Source: an uncultured Chloroflexota bacterium
GTDB lineage: Bacteria; Chloroflexota; Limnocylindria; Limnocylindrales; CSP1-4
Length of the DNA stretch: 36,731 nt
Assembly (NCBI GenBank): GCA_903930745.1
Contig: CAIYZX010000040.1
Coordinates: 1 to 36,731 of the forward strand
Direction of reading: 5' to 3'
Position 1 is the first letter of the stretch. Each line of letters starts with the position of its first letter. The position numbers and the translations under genes were made by a program. Below, piece by piece: positions 24,618-33,519 of the stretch. The notes under the pieces were generated by a model. The model did no database searches. It was not told where the DNA came from and saw nothing but the letters and a program-made list of their open reading frames with translations.

Positions 24618-26336
24618 TCAGACGGTGATGAGCTCGCGGTGGATGCCCCACGTGCGGCGGAGCAGGTCGGCGATCTCGCCAACGGTGGCGTAGGCGCCAA
24701 CCGCCTCGATGATCGCCGGGAGCAGGTTCGCCTGGCCCTTCGCCTCCTCCTCGAGGCGGCGCATGGTGGCGGCCCAGCTGGCGGCGTCGCGCCCGGCGCG
24801 GACGAGGCGGAGGCTCTCCACCTGCCGGCGCTCGCCCTCCGGGTCGATCTTGAGGATGGACGGCCGGGTGCCCGTCCCCTCGTCCTTGAACTTGTTCACG
24901 CCCACCACGATCCGGTCGCCCCGCTCGATCTCGCGCTGGACGCGGTACGCGGACTCCTGGATCTGGCGCTGCTGGAAGCCGCCCTCGATGGCCGCGAGGG
25001 TGCCGCCCATGGCGTCGATCTCGTCGAGGTAGGCCGTGGCCGCCGCCTCGAGGTCATTGGTGAGGGACTCCACGAACCAGGAGCCGGCCAGCGGGTCCGG
25101 GGTCTCGGTGACACCCGCCTCGTGGGCGATGATCTGCTGGGTGCGGAGCGCCAGGCGGGCGGACTCCACGGTGGGGAGCGCCAGCGCCTCGTCCCGGGAG
25201 TTCGTGTGGAGGCTCTGGGTGCCGCCAAGGACCGCGGCGAGGGCCTGCAGCGTGGTCCGGACGACGTTGTTGTCGATGGACTGGGCGGTCAGGCTGGAGC
25301 CGGCGGTCTGGGTGTGGAACCGGCACATCATGGACTTCGGGTTCTTCGCCCCGAACCGCTCCTTCATGATCCGCGCCCACATCCGGCGGGCGGCGCGGAA
25401 CTTGGCCACCTCCTCGAAGAGCTCCGACCAGGCGGCGAAGAAGAACGAGAGGCGGGGCGCGAAGTCGTCCACGTCCAGGCCGCGGGCCACCGCCGCCTCA
25501 ACGTAGGCGATGCCATCGGCCAGCGTGAAGGCCAGCTCCTGGGCGGCCGTCGCCCCGGCCTCGCGCATGTGGTACCCGGAGATGGAGATGGTGTTCCACT
25601 TGGGGAGCTCTGCGCTGGCGAACTCGAAGACGTCCGTCACGAGGCGCATGGACGCGCGCGGCGGGTAGATGTACGTGCCGCGGGCCACGTACTCCTTGAG
25701 GATGTCGTTCTGCGTGGTGCCGCTCACGGCGGATCGCGGGACGCCCTGCTTCTCCGCCGCCGCCACGTAGAGGGCGAGCAGGATGGGCGCCGTGGCGTTG
25801 ATGGTCATCGAGGTGGAGACCGTGCCCAGCGGGATGCCGGCGAAGAGGGTCTCCATGTCGGCGAGCGAGCTCACCGGGACGCCCACGCGGCCCACCTCGC
25901 CCTCGGCCTCGGGCGCATCGGAGTCGTAGCCCATCTGCGTGGGCAGGTCGAAGGCCACCGACAGGCCGGTCTGGCCCTGCTCCAGGAGGTAGCGGAAGCG
26001 CTCGTTGGTCTCGGCGGCGGTGGCGAAGCCCGCGTACTGGCGCATGGTCCAGAACCGGGAGCGGTACATGGTGGCCTGCACGCCCCGGGTGAAGGGGTAC
26101 TCGCCGGGCATGCCCAGGTCCGCGGCCGGGTCCCACTCCCCCATCGCAGCCGGCGTGTAGACGTCCGCGACCGGGATCTCCGACGTGGTGGCGAACGTCT
26201 CGCGCCGCTCCGCGGATGCCGCGACGGCCTTGGCGCGCGTCGTGGCCCGCCACCTGGCGAGACCCGGGTCCTCCGATGCTCCTGCGGCGGCCGCGCCAGG
26301 GGCGGCGCTCTGGCGCGCCGAAGCCTCGTCGTTCAC
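24618..26336 (-). CDS. mcmA: Methylmalonyl-CoA mutase, catalytic (large-domain) subunit
   Basis: 572 residues forming the substrate-binding barrel only; there is no C-terminal B12 domain (no DxHxxG), so a separate small subunit must be encoded elsewhere. Landmarks: YRSRFWTMRQYAGFATAAET (91-110), AFDLPTQMGYDSD, GTTQNDILKEYVARGTYIYP and ISISGYHMREAGATAAQE. Tyr101 and Arg219 correspond to Tyr89 and Arg207 of the Propionibacterium mutase, which hold the malonyl carboxylate and are Phe and Gln in isobutyryl-CoA mutases, so methylmalonyl-CoA is the likely substrate. GTG start with GGAGGAAC upstream, 21 bases after the biotin carrier gene. Confidence 0.94.
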   Translation of the reverse strand: MNDEASARQSAAPGAAAAGASEDPGLARWRATTRAKAVAASAERRETFATTSEIPVADVYTPAAMGEWDPAADLGMPGEYPFTRGVQATMYRSRFWTMRQYAGFATAAETNERFRYLLEQGQTGLSVAFDLPTQMGYDSDAPEAEGEVGRVGVPVSSLADMETLFAGIPLGTVSTSMTINATAPILLALYVAAAEKQGVPRSAVSGTTQNDILKEYVARGTYIYPPRASMRLVTDVFEFASAELPKWNTISISGYHMREAGATAAQELAFTLADGIAYVEAAVARGLDVDDFAPRLSFFFAAWSELFEEVAKFRAARRMWARIMKERFGAKNPKSMMCRFHTQTAGSSLTAQSIDNNVVRTTLQALAAVLGGTQSLHTNSRDEALALPTVESARLALRTQQIIAHEAGVTETPDPLAGSWFVESLTNDLEAAATAYLDEIDAMGGTLAAIEGGFQQRQIQESAYRVQREIERGDRIVVGVNKFKDEGTGTRPSILKIDPEGERRQVESLRLVRAGRDAASWAATMRRLEEEAKGQANLLPAIIEAVGAYATVGEIADLLRRTWGIHRELITV

Positions 26337-26357
26337 CCGTTCCTCCGAACCATCAGC

Positions 26358-27062
26358 CTAGTTGATGACCACCAGCAGGTCGCCGATCTCGATCGAGACG
26401 CCCACCGTCGCCCCGACACGCTCGATGGTGCCATCCCTTGGCGATCTGAGCTCGTTCTGCATCTTCATGGCCTCCACCACCAGCAGCTGCTGGCCGGCCG
26501 TGACCGCGTCGCCCGGCTTGACGGAGACCGCGACCACCTTGCCCGGGATGATCGCCTTGACCTGCAGGGGGCCGCTCCTGGCGCTTGCCGCCCGGCCCTG
26601 TGAGGCCCGCTCCCGGAGCGACGCCACCCGCTCCGACTCTGTCTCCACCATGAACCGGAAGCCGTCCACGAGGACCTCCCGGACCCGGGAGCCGGACTCC
26701 CCTGCCGCCTCGGTCTCGATGACGAGGCGCGTGGCGCCCGACGGCTCGTCCAGGACCCAGCGTCCGCCCCCAAGTCCCCGGAGGGACGCGGCGCAGGGCC
26801 TGTCGTCAAGGAATGCGTGTCCTTGTGCAAGGACACCGTCTCCGCCCGGATCGCCGGTCGGAGACGGGGCCACCGCCGCGCCGCCGAGGAGGCCCCGCCC
26901 AACCGTGGGATTGGTCATCCGCAGGGGCTCGGGGGCCGGGGCAACCCGGATGGGGGCCTCGTCGCCGGTCCTCGATGCGGCGGCGAGTCGCACGCGGACC
27001 GCACGCGGATGGATCGAGCCGCTCCCGGTGCCTGCCTGCCGACCGTCGTTCACCTCGGCCAT
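26358..27062 (-). CDS. Biotin carboxyl carrier protein of acyl-CoA carboxylase
   Basis: 234 residues. The C-terminal 70 residues are a biotinyl domain with VEAMKMQNEL (Lys200 is the biotin site) and PGKVVAVSVKPGD before it. The N-terminal 165 residues include a Gly/Ala/Pro-rich variable part (1-90) and a stretch with GRWVLDE and VREVLVDGFRFMVE (about 100-140) resembling the linker region of propionyl- and methylcrotonyl-CoA carboxylase alpha chains. ATG at 27062 has a GGGAG site at proper spacing and overlaps accC by 13 bases; GTG at 27053 is the alternative. It carries CO2 between AccC and PccB. Confidence 0.9.
   Translation of the reverse strand: MAEVNDGRQAGTGSGSIHPRAVRVRLAAASRTGDEAPIRVAPAPEPLRMTNPTVGRGLLGGAAVAPSPTGDPGGDGVLAQGHAFLDDRPCAASLRGLGGGRWVLDEPSGATRLVIETEAAGESGSRVREVLVDGFRFMVETESERVASLRERASQGRAASARSGPLQVKAIIPGKVVAVSVKPGDAVTAGQQLLVVEAMKMQNELRSPRDGTIERVGATVGVSIEIGDLLVVIN
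26817..26836. repeat. Palindrome copy A (inside biotin carrier gene)
   Basis: GTGTCCTTGTGCAAGGACAC: 9-bp arms around a two-base centre. Core 26819-26834 fits GTCnTTnnnCAAnGAC. It lies in codons for about residues 76-82 of the carrier protein. Confidence 0.75.
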
Positions 27063-28630
27063 CGGTCCACTCCCTGTGCCCGTGCTGCGGCCTTCCATGC
27101 CTGGCTGTCACCTGTCCGGCCCGCCCGCTCCCATGGCAGCGCCTCCGAGGCGCGCATGCCCGCGACCTCGTCCGGTCGCTCCACCACCGCGATGCCCGTG
27201 GCCAGGAGCGCCTTCCGCGCCGCCTCGCGGCGCGTGGCCTCGCCGTCCCAGTTCGCCTCCACCCAGCCGGTGGAGAGGATCCCGTCCCGGAAGGCCTGGC
27301 TCCGGGCCACGTGGCGGTGGAACGGCAACGTCGTCTGCACGCCGCCAACCTCCGTCTCGTCCAGCGCCCGCCGCAGCCGGTCGATGGCCGTGTCGCGGTC
27401 CTGCGCATGGACCATCATCTTGGCGATCAGGTTGTCGTAGTCCGCGGGAACACGATCCCCGGCCTCGATGTGCGTGTCGATCCGGATCCCCGGACCGGCA
27501 GGCATCACCCACCGCCCAACACGTCCCGGCGTGGGCGCGAAGGCGCGGGCGGGATCCTCCGCGGAGAGCCGGACCTCGATGGCATGCGACCCCGGCGTGG
27601 CTGCCCGCTCCCCAGCAGCGATCACCTCCGGGCCCAGCGGCATCCCCGCGGCGATGCGGAACTGCTCACGCACGATGTCCACGCCGCTGACCAGCTCTGT
27701 CACGCCGTGCTCCACCTGGAGGCGCGTGTTGACCTCCAGGAACCAGAAGCTGCCGGACGGGTCATAGAGGAACTCGCAGGTGGCAGCGTTCCGGAGACCG
27801 GCCGCCTGGCCCATGGTCACGGCCAGGCCATGGAGGTGGCGGCGCTGTGCCTCGGCGAGACCGGGCGCGGGCGCCTCCTCCACCAGCTTCTGGTGCCGGC
27901 GCTGGAGCGAGCAGTCGCGCTCGCCCAGGGCGACGACGTGCCCGTGGTTGTCCGCGAGCAGCTGCACCTCGATGTGGCGCGCGGGGAGCACCTCACGCTC
28001 CAGGTAGACGGAGCCGTCGCCGAAGGCCGAGAGCGCCTCGCGTGACCCGGAGACCAGCGCGGCCGGCAGGTCCTCCTCCCGGGTGACCCGGCGCATGCCA
28101 CGGCCACCGCCGCCGGCCGCCGCCTTCACGAGGAGCGGGAAGCCGATGCCCCGGGCGGTCTCCGTGATCTGGGCGACCTGGTCCGGCCGATCCACCGGTG
28201 CGGGCTCCAGGGTGCCGGGAACATGGGGCACGCCCACCTTCGCTGCGAGCCGCCGCGCGTTGAGCTTGTCGCCCAGCATCTCGATGGCATGCGACTCCGG
28301 GCCAACGAAGACGATCCCCGCCTCCTCGGCCGCCCGCGCGAAGGCTGCCCGTTCCGCGAGGAAGCCGTAGCCCGGGTGGATGGCCTCTGCCCCGGTGGCC
28401 TTCGCCGCCTCGATGACGGCGTCGATCCTTAGGTAGCTCTCGGACGGGGCCGGAGGGCCAAGCCGGACCGCGATGTCTGCGAGGCGGACGTGGGCCGCCT
28501 CGCGGTCCGCGTCCGAGTAGACCGCCACCGACTCCATGCCCATCTCCTGGCAGGCGCGGATGATGCGGACGGCGATCTCGCCGCGGTTCGCGATGAGGAC
28601 TCGCCGGAACGGCGCGTCAGTGCTGGACAT
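27050..28630 (-). CDS. accC: Biotin carboxylase subunit of propionyl-CoA carboxylase
   Basis: 526 residues, ATP-grasp enzyme that carboxylates biotin using ATP and bicarbonate. N-terminal RRVLIANRGEIAVRIIRAC (9-27), HPGYGFLAE (85-93), the ATP loop AAGGGGRGM (171-179), the RDCSLQRRHQKLVEEAPAP segment (238-256) with its catalytic residues, and EVNTRLQVEH (299-308). About 70 residues at the C-terminus extend beyond the classic carboxylase fold. ATG at 28630, 47 bases after pccB, with palindrome copy B in the gap. The context (PccB, carrier, mutase, epimerase) supports propionyl-CoA; it could also serve other carboxyltransferases. Confidence 0.93.
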   Translation of the reverse strand: MSSTDAPFRRVLIANRGEIAVRIIRACQEMGMESVAVYSDADREAAHVRLADIAVRLGPPAPSESYLRIDAVIEAAKATGAEAIHPGYGFLAERAAFARAAEEAGIVFVGPESHAIEMLGDKLNARRLAAKVGVPHVPGTLEPAPVDRPDQVAQITETARGIGFPLLVKAAAGGGGRGMRRVTREEDLPAALVSGSREALSAFGDGSVYLEREVLPARHIEVQLLADNHGHVVALGERDCSLQRRHQKLVEEAPAPGLAEAQRRHLHGLAVTMGQAAGLRNAATCEFLYDPSGSFWFLEVNTRLQVEHGVTELVSGVDIVREQFRIAAGMPLGPEVIAAGERAATPGSHAIEVRLSAEDPARAFAPTPGRVGRWVMPAGPGIRIDTHIEAGDRVPADYDNLIAKMMVHAQDRDTAIDRLRRALDETEVGGVQTTLPFHRHVARSQAFRDGILSTGWVEANWDGEATRREAARKALLATGIAVVERPDEVAGMRASEALPWERAGRTGDSQAWKAAARAQGVDRWPR

Positions 28631-28645
28631 GGGAGTCTCCCCGGG

Positions 28646-28663
28646 CGTCTTTACGCAAAGACG
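28646..28663. repeat. Palindrome copy B (pccB-accC gap)
   Basis: CGTCTTTACGCAAAGACG: 7-bp arms around four bases, core 28647-28662 matching GTCnTTnnnCAAnGAC. It lies between the pccB stop and the accC start, 16 bases before the accC ATG. No T-tract follows in either direction, which argues against a terminator. Confidence 0.8.
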
Positions 28664-28677
28664 AGCACGCCATTGAC

Positions 28678-30231
<1,554 letters not shown>

Positions 30232-30261
30232 GTGCTGGCTTCCTTCCGAGAGTGGCCGGGC

Positions 30262-30279
30262 CGTCTTTGCACAAAGACG
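30262..30279. repeat. Palindrome copy C (pccB leader)
   Basis: CGTCTTTGCACAAAGACG: 8-bp arms around two bases, core 30263-30278 matching GTCnTTnnnCAAnGAC. It lies 30 bases before the pccB start and downstream of the candidate -10. Its flank CCGGGC is shared with copy B. Confidence 0.8.
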
Positions 30280-30306
30280 TCGCGTGGTCGGTTCGGGGAC
30301 CACTCC

Positions 30307-30312
30307 ATTCTA
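30307..30312 (-). promoter_or_regulatory. Candidate -10 element for the pccB operon
   Basis: Minus-strand TAGAAT, identical to the rnpB -10, about 76 bases before the pccB start. Transcription from here would begin near 30300, putting palindrome copy C at roughly +21 to +38. No good -35 is visible. Confidence 0.4.
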
Positions 30313-30365
30313 GGCCCGCCGGGCACCCCCGGACCGCCCGGGCGTGCGCGTCCGAGGCCGCGCGG

Positions 30366-30407
30366 ATATCCACAATCCGGTGCACAACTGCGACCGCGTG
30401 TGGACAA
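30366..30407. promoter_or_regulatory. Pair of DnaA-box-like sites upstream of parA
   Basis: ATATCCACA at 30366-30374 (plus) differs from TTATCCACA at one base; TGTGGACAA at 30399-30407 reads TTGTCCACA on minus, the form preferred by high-GC actinobacterial DnaA. A weaker TTGTGCA lies between them on the minus strand. In a GC-rich window, two near-perfect boxes within 42 bases next to parAB suggest proximity to oriC or DnaA control. Confidence 0.45.
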
Positions 30408-30501
30408 CCCGCTGTCGTTGCGACGGGACCGCGGTAGGATGCCCATCGTCCCGTCCAACCGTCGGACGACGCTCCGACCATCCGCCCCCGAGGTGCAGCC
30501 C

Positions 30502-31272
30502 TTGACGCACGTGATCGCGATCGCCAACCAGAAGGGTGGCGTTGGCAAGACGACGACCGCGATCAACCTCGCCGGCGCGCTCGCCGAGGAAGGGATGCGG
30601 GTCCTCCTGGTGGACATGGATCCGCAGGCCAACCTCACCGCGGGCGTGGGGATCAACCTCAACGCCGTGGCCAGGTCGATGGCGGACGTGCTCGCGGACG
30701 GACGCTGCACCTTCGCCGAGGCCATCCTTCCCACGGAGACCGAGGGGATCGACGTGGCGCCGGCCCACATCGACCTGGCCTCAACCGAGGGCGAGCTCTT
30801 CACCGCCCTGGGTCGGGAGAATGTCCTGCGCGAGGCGATGACGGACGCCATCGGGGCGTACGACTACGTGCTCATCGACTGCCCGCCCAACCTTGGCCTC
30901 CTGACGGTCAACGGGCTGGTCGCCGCGGACAGCGTCATCATCCCGGTGCAGACGCAGTTCTACGCGATGAAGGGGCTCAACAACCTGGTCAAGGTCATCA
31001 ACGCGATCCGGACGAAGCTCAACCGGAACCTCAAGGTGCTGGGCCTGCTCGCCACCTTCTACGATGGCCGCACCAACCTCGCCCGCGACATGCTGGACGA
31101 GATGCGCGTCGTGGGCGATCACCACGTCTTCACCACCATCGTCCGCTCGTCCGTGAAGCTGGGCGAGGCGCCGCTGGTGGGCCGCCCCATCACCGCGTAC
31201 GCGGGCCAGTCCGAGGCGGCACGAACGTATCGCGACCTCGCCCAGGAGGTGATCGACCTTGGCAAGGCCTGA
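30502..31272 (+). CDS. parA: Chromosome partitioning ATPase ParA (Soj)
   Basis: 256 residues, Walker-type ATPase that moves ParB-bound chromosome origins. N-terminus THVIAIANQKGGVGKTTTAI with the deviant P-loop KGGVGKTT (about 11-18), DMDPQANLT (Walker A'-type switch), VLIDCPPNLGLLTVNGL (Walker B) and QTQFYAMKGL. TTG start at 30502 with GAGG upstream gives the normal family N-terminus; GTG at 30511 is the only near alternative. A weak -10 (TAGGAT, 30435-30440) precedes it. Its last 14 bases overlap parB, as usual for this pair. Confidence 0.95.
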   Translation: MTHVIAIANQKGGVGKTTTAINLAGALAEEGMRVLLVDMDPQANLTAGVGINLNAVARSMADVLADGRCTFAEAILPTETEGIDVAPAHIDLASTEGELFTALGRENVLREAMTDAIGAYDYVLIDCPPNLGLLTVNGLVAADSVIIPVQTQFYAMKGLNNLVKVINAIRTKLNRNLKVLGLLATFYDGRTNLARDMLDEMRVVGDHHVFTTIVRSSVKLGEAPLVGRPITAYAGQSEAARTYRDLAQEVIDLGKA

Positions 31273-32299
31273 TTTCCGCGCCGCCGCCGCCCGCCGCCTG
31301 TCCGAGGACGGCGAGCTTCCGCCGGCGATCGTCAGCCTCCTCTCCCCCGAGGCCGCCGTCCGCTCCAAGGGTGTCAGGATCATCCCCGTTGAGAGGATCG
31401 AGCCGAACCCCGAGCAGCCTCGCCTCGCCTTCGACGAGTCCACCCTGGAGGAGCTGGCGGCGTCCATCCGCGAGCACGGCGTCCTGCAGCCCATCCTCGT
31501 CCGCCCCCGCGCAGACGGCGGCTACCAGCTGATCGCCGGCGAGCGCCGCTGGCGCGCGTCCAAGCTGGCCGCCCAGGCCACCATCCCGGCCCTCGTCGAG
31601 GACATCGACGACGAGACCGCCCTCGAGATCTCCATCATCGAGAACCTCCAGCGTGAGGACATCTCGCCGCTGGACGAGGCGGCGATGTATGACCGGATGA
31701 TCCGGGAGCACGGGTACTCCATCCGCAAGCTGGCCGAGAAGCTGGGCAAGGACAAGGGGTACCTGGAGAACCGCCTCCGCCTGGCGGGCGCACCGCCGGA
31801 GGTCCGGGAGCTGGTGTCATTGCGCAAGGACACCCTGTCCCACGCCTACGAGCTGATGAAGGTGGCGGACCCCAGGAAGCGCCGTCGGCTGGCCGAGCAG
31901 GTCGCCCGCAACGAGCTGTCCCTCGTCAAGCTGCGCGAGCGGATCGACGGGCGCCACCCGGCCACCGACGGCCCGGAGACGCCGACCCTCTCGCCCGCCG
32001 GCAGTGCAGCCACCCCGACCCCGCGGGCAGCCGCGGCGGCCACCCCCGTGCAGGGCGAGTGGACGGCACACGCCGCGCACGCCGCACCCGCCGGTCCGGT
32101 CGTGGACGACTCGCTCGTCTCCGCCAAGCAGCAGCTCAACGCGGCCGTTGAGGAGCTGCTGGACGTGCTCCGGAACCCGGACGTCCTGGCGGCCATCGGA
32201 CCCACGGACCGGACCAATCTCGCCAAGTACCTGACCATCGCGAAGCTTCGCCTGGAGAACGCGATTGCCGTGGTCCGCACGGGCGACCACGACCGGTAG
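31259..32299 (+). CDS. parB: Chromosome partitioning protein ParB (Spo0J)
   Basis: 346 residues. CTPase/DNA-clamp protein that loads at parS. N-terminal domain with GVLQPILVRP and the arginine patch GERRWR (94-99); ENLQREDISPLDEA (128-141); helix-turn-helix about 154-176 with recognition helix GKDKGYLENRLRLAG, unlike the SRPHIANHLRLL type of most ParB proteins; Ala/Pro/Thr-rich linker (about 222-275); C-terminal dimerisation part (about 280-340). TTG start, decided by a perfect AGGAGGTGA nine bases upstream inside parA. Contains palindrome copy D at codons 186-192. Followed by a strong hairpin. Confidence 0.94.
   Translation: MARPDFRAAAARRLSEDGELPPAIVSLLSPEAAVRSKGVRIIPVERIEPNPEQPRLAFDESTLEELAASIREHGVLQPILVRPRADGGYQLIAGERRWRASKLAAQATIPALVEDIDDETALEISIIENLQREDISPLDEAAMYDRMIREHGYSIRKLAEKLGKDKGYLENRLRLAGAPPEVRELVSLRKDTLSHAYELMKVADPRKRRRLAEQVARNELSLVKLRERIDGRHPATDGPETPTLSPAGSAATPTPRAAAAATPVQGEWTAHAAHAAPAGPVVDDSLVSAKQQLNAAVEELLDVLRNPDVLAAIGPTDRTNLAKYLTIAKLRLENAIAVVRTGDHDR
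31814..31833. repeat. Palindrome copy D (inside parB)
   Basis: GTGTCATTGCGCAAGGACAC: identical to copy A at 18 of 20 positions. Core 31816-31831 matches GTCnTTnnnCAAnGAC. It lies within the parB coding sequence just after the helix-turn-helix. Confidence 0.75.
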
Positions 32300-32326
32300 A
32301 TCTCGGGCGATCCCGCGCAGCAACAG

Positions 32327-32355
32327 CGAAGCCGGCGCCATTGGCGCCGGCTTCG
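32327..32355. terminator. Strong hairpin after parB
   Basis: A perfect 13-bp stem (CGAAGCCGGCGCC with its complement, 32327-32339 and 32343-32355) and a three-base loop, 27 bases after the parB stop and between convergent genes. There is no T-tract, so it is a likely but not classic intrinsic terminator, usable from both sides. Confidence 0.65.
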
Positions 32356-32394
32356 AGCTATCTGGTGGCCTGGCCCGCGATCCGGGCCTTGGCG

Positions 32395-32931
32395 TCAGGG
32401 CTGGGACGGGGCGTGCCCGGCGGCCTTGTCGCGGCCGGCCTGGCTCTTGGCCTGTCCCGCAGCCTTGTGCTCGGCGCCCTTGGCCTTGCCTGCGGCGGCC
32501 TTGTCGGCGTCCGGGTTGGTCACGCCACAGGACTCCGCCGTGACGGTCGTCCAGTCGATGGTGGCCAGGGTCACCGTGGCGTCCATCTGGGCGACGCAGC
32601 GGACGAACTGCCCGTGGTTGGCGAACCCCTCGGGGGTATCCATCTGGGCGGCGGTGGAGACGAGCGCGCCGTGGGTGTCATCGGCGGCCGGGCTCTCGGA
32701 CGGATCCTCGGTGGCCTCGGCATCCGTGGCCTCCGTGGTCTCGGTGGCCTGGTCCTCGTCCTGGTCCTCGTCGCCGGCGGAGGCGGTCTCCGTGGCGGTG
32801 GCGGACGGGTTCTCCGTCTCAGCGGTGAGACGAGAGGCGATCGGCGCAGCCGCGAAGACGGCGGTGCCCGAGATGGCGAGGACGGTCAGGGCGATGCCCA
32901 GGCTGCGCAGGTGGCGGGTGACGTCTGTCAT
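32395..32931 (-). CDS. Secreted repetitive protein of unknown function
   Basis: 178 residues. A signal sequence (about 10-30, hydrophobic, ending near AAAP) is followed by a Thr/Glu/Asp/Ala-rich low-complexity region (about 38-85), a short folded core with HGQFVRCVAQMD and TAESCGV holding two cysteines (about 105-137), and an Ala/Lys/Gly-rich basic tail (about 143-175). The core resembles small actinobacterial/Chloroflexota secreted modules with NHG...C patterns; I cannot name a function. ATG at 32931; the nearest GGAGG is rather far upstream. Convergent with parB. Confidence 0.7.
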   Translation of the reverse strand: MTDVTRHLRSLGIALTVLAISGTAVFAAAPIASRLTAETENPSATATETASAGDEDQDEDQATETTEATDAEATEDPSESPAADDTHGALVSTAAQMDTPEGFANHGQFVRCVAQMDATVTLATIDWTTVTAESCGVTNPDADKAAAGKAKGAEHKAAGQAKSQAGRDKAAGHAPSQP

Positions 32932-33067
32932 GGGACGATGGAGACCTCCGGGTACGTGATGCCACGCAGGATAACGTCCATACCAGGGATCGCGTTAGGG
33001 GCCCGATGGTCCGGGGGACCTTGGTCCGCCTGCCTGTGCGGGAAGGCAACGCTCCCCGCGGCGCAGA

Positions 33068-33433
33068 TCAGATGTAGACGAGCTCGTGGAAGTTCGCGAC
33101 GAGGTACTCCACCAGGCGGTCACGCCCGTCCGCGGTCTGCGAGCGGATGCCCGGCACCAGCGCCCAGAGGGAGACGGCGGGGACCATGAGGCGTCCCTGG
33201 GCGTCCTTGCCGATCGTGGCGGGCGGACCGCCGCCGGCGGCGAACACGCGTTCGAATTCGCGCTCCGTGAGCTTGGCGGCGCGGCAGAAGTCCTCCACCA
33301 CGCGGGATACGCCGCGGCGGATGGACACGTCGCGCATCATCTCGGCGGCCCAGGTGTCGATCTGGGCGTCAGGCTGCTCCGCGAGGCGGGCGCGGTACTC
33401 GCTGGCGTTGGCTGAGAGGCCGGTGGCTCCCAC
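33068..33433 (-). CDS. Protein of unknown function
   Basis: 121 residues, GTG start with TTGGAG upstream at good spacing. Predicted helical and soluble; visible landmarks are MMRDVSIRRGVSRVVEDFC, KLTEREFERVFAAGGG and a C-terminal RDRLVEYLVANFHELVYI. No signal peptide, membrane segment or catalytic motif I recognise. It lies 86 bases after plsC on the same strand and could be transcribed with it or alone. The ordered composition and clear ribosome-binding site make it a likely real gene. Confidence 0.7.
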   Translation of the reverse strand: MGATGLSANASEYRARLAEQPDAQIDTWAAEMMRDVSIRRGVSRVVEDFCRAAKLTEREFERVFAAGGGPPATIGKDAQGRLMVPAVSLWALVPGIRSQTADGRDRLVEYLVANFHELVYI

Positions 33434-33519
33434 GGGTTCTCCAAGAGGTGCGGTGATCGCCTAGCAGGATGCCACAGACGGGCCTCCCCCGGTGCCCGCT
33501 TCGGCCCCCTTCGACCGGG

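Noticed and set aside
28646..28663. Palindromes B and C as transcription terminators.
   Set aside because: No T-tract follows on either strand, one lies in the leader of pccB upstream of its ribosome-binding site, and the same core occurs in coding DNA.
33008..33050. Inverted repeats (GGTCC...GGACC and TGCCT...AGGCA) as a terminator after the 121-residue gene.
   Set aside because: Stems of only five base pairs without a T-tract are expected by chance at this GC content.
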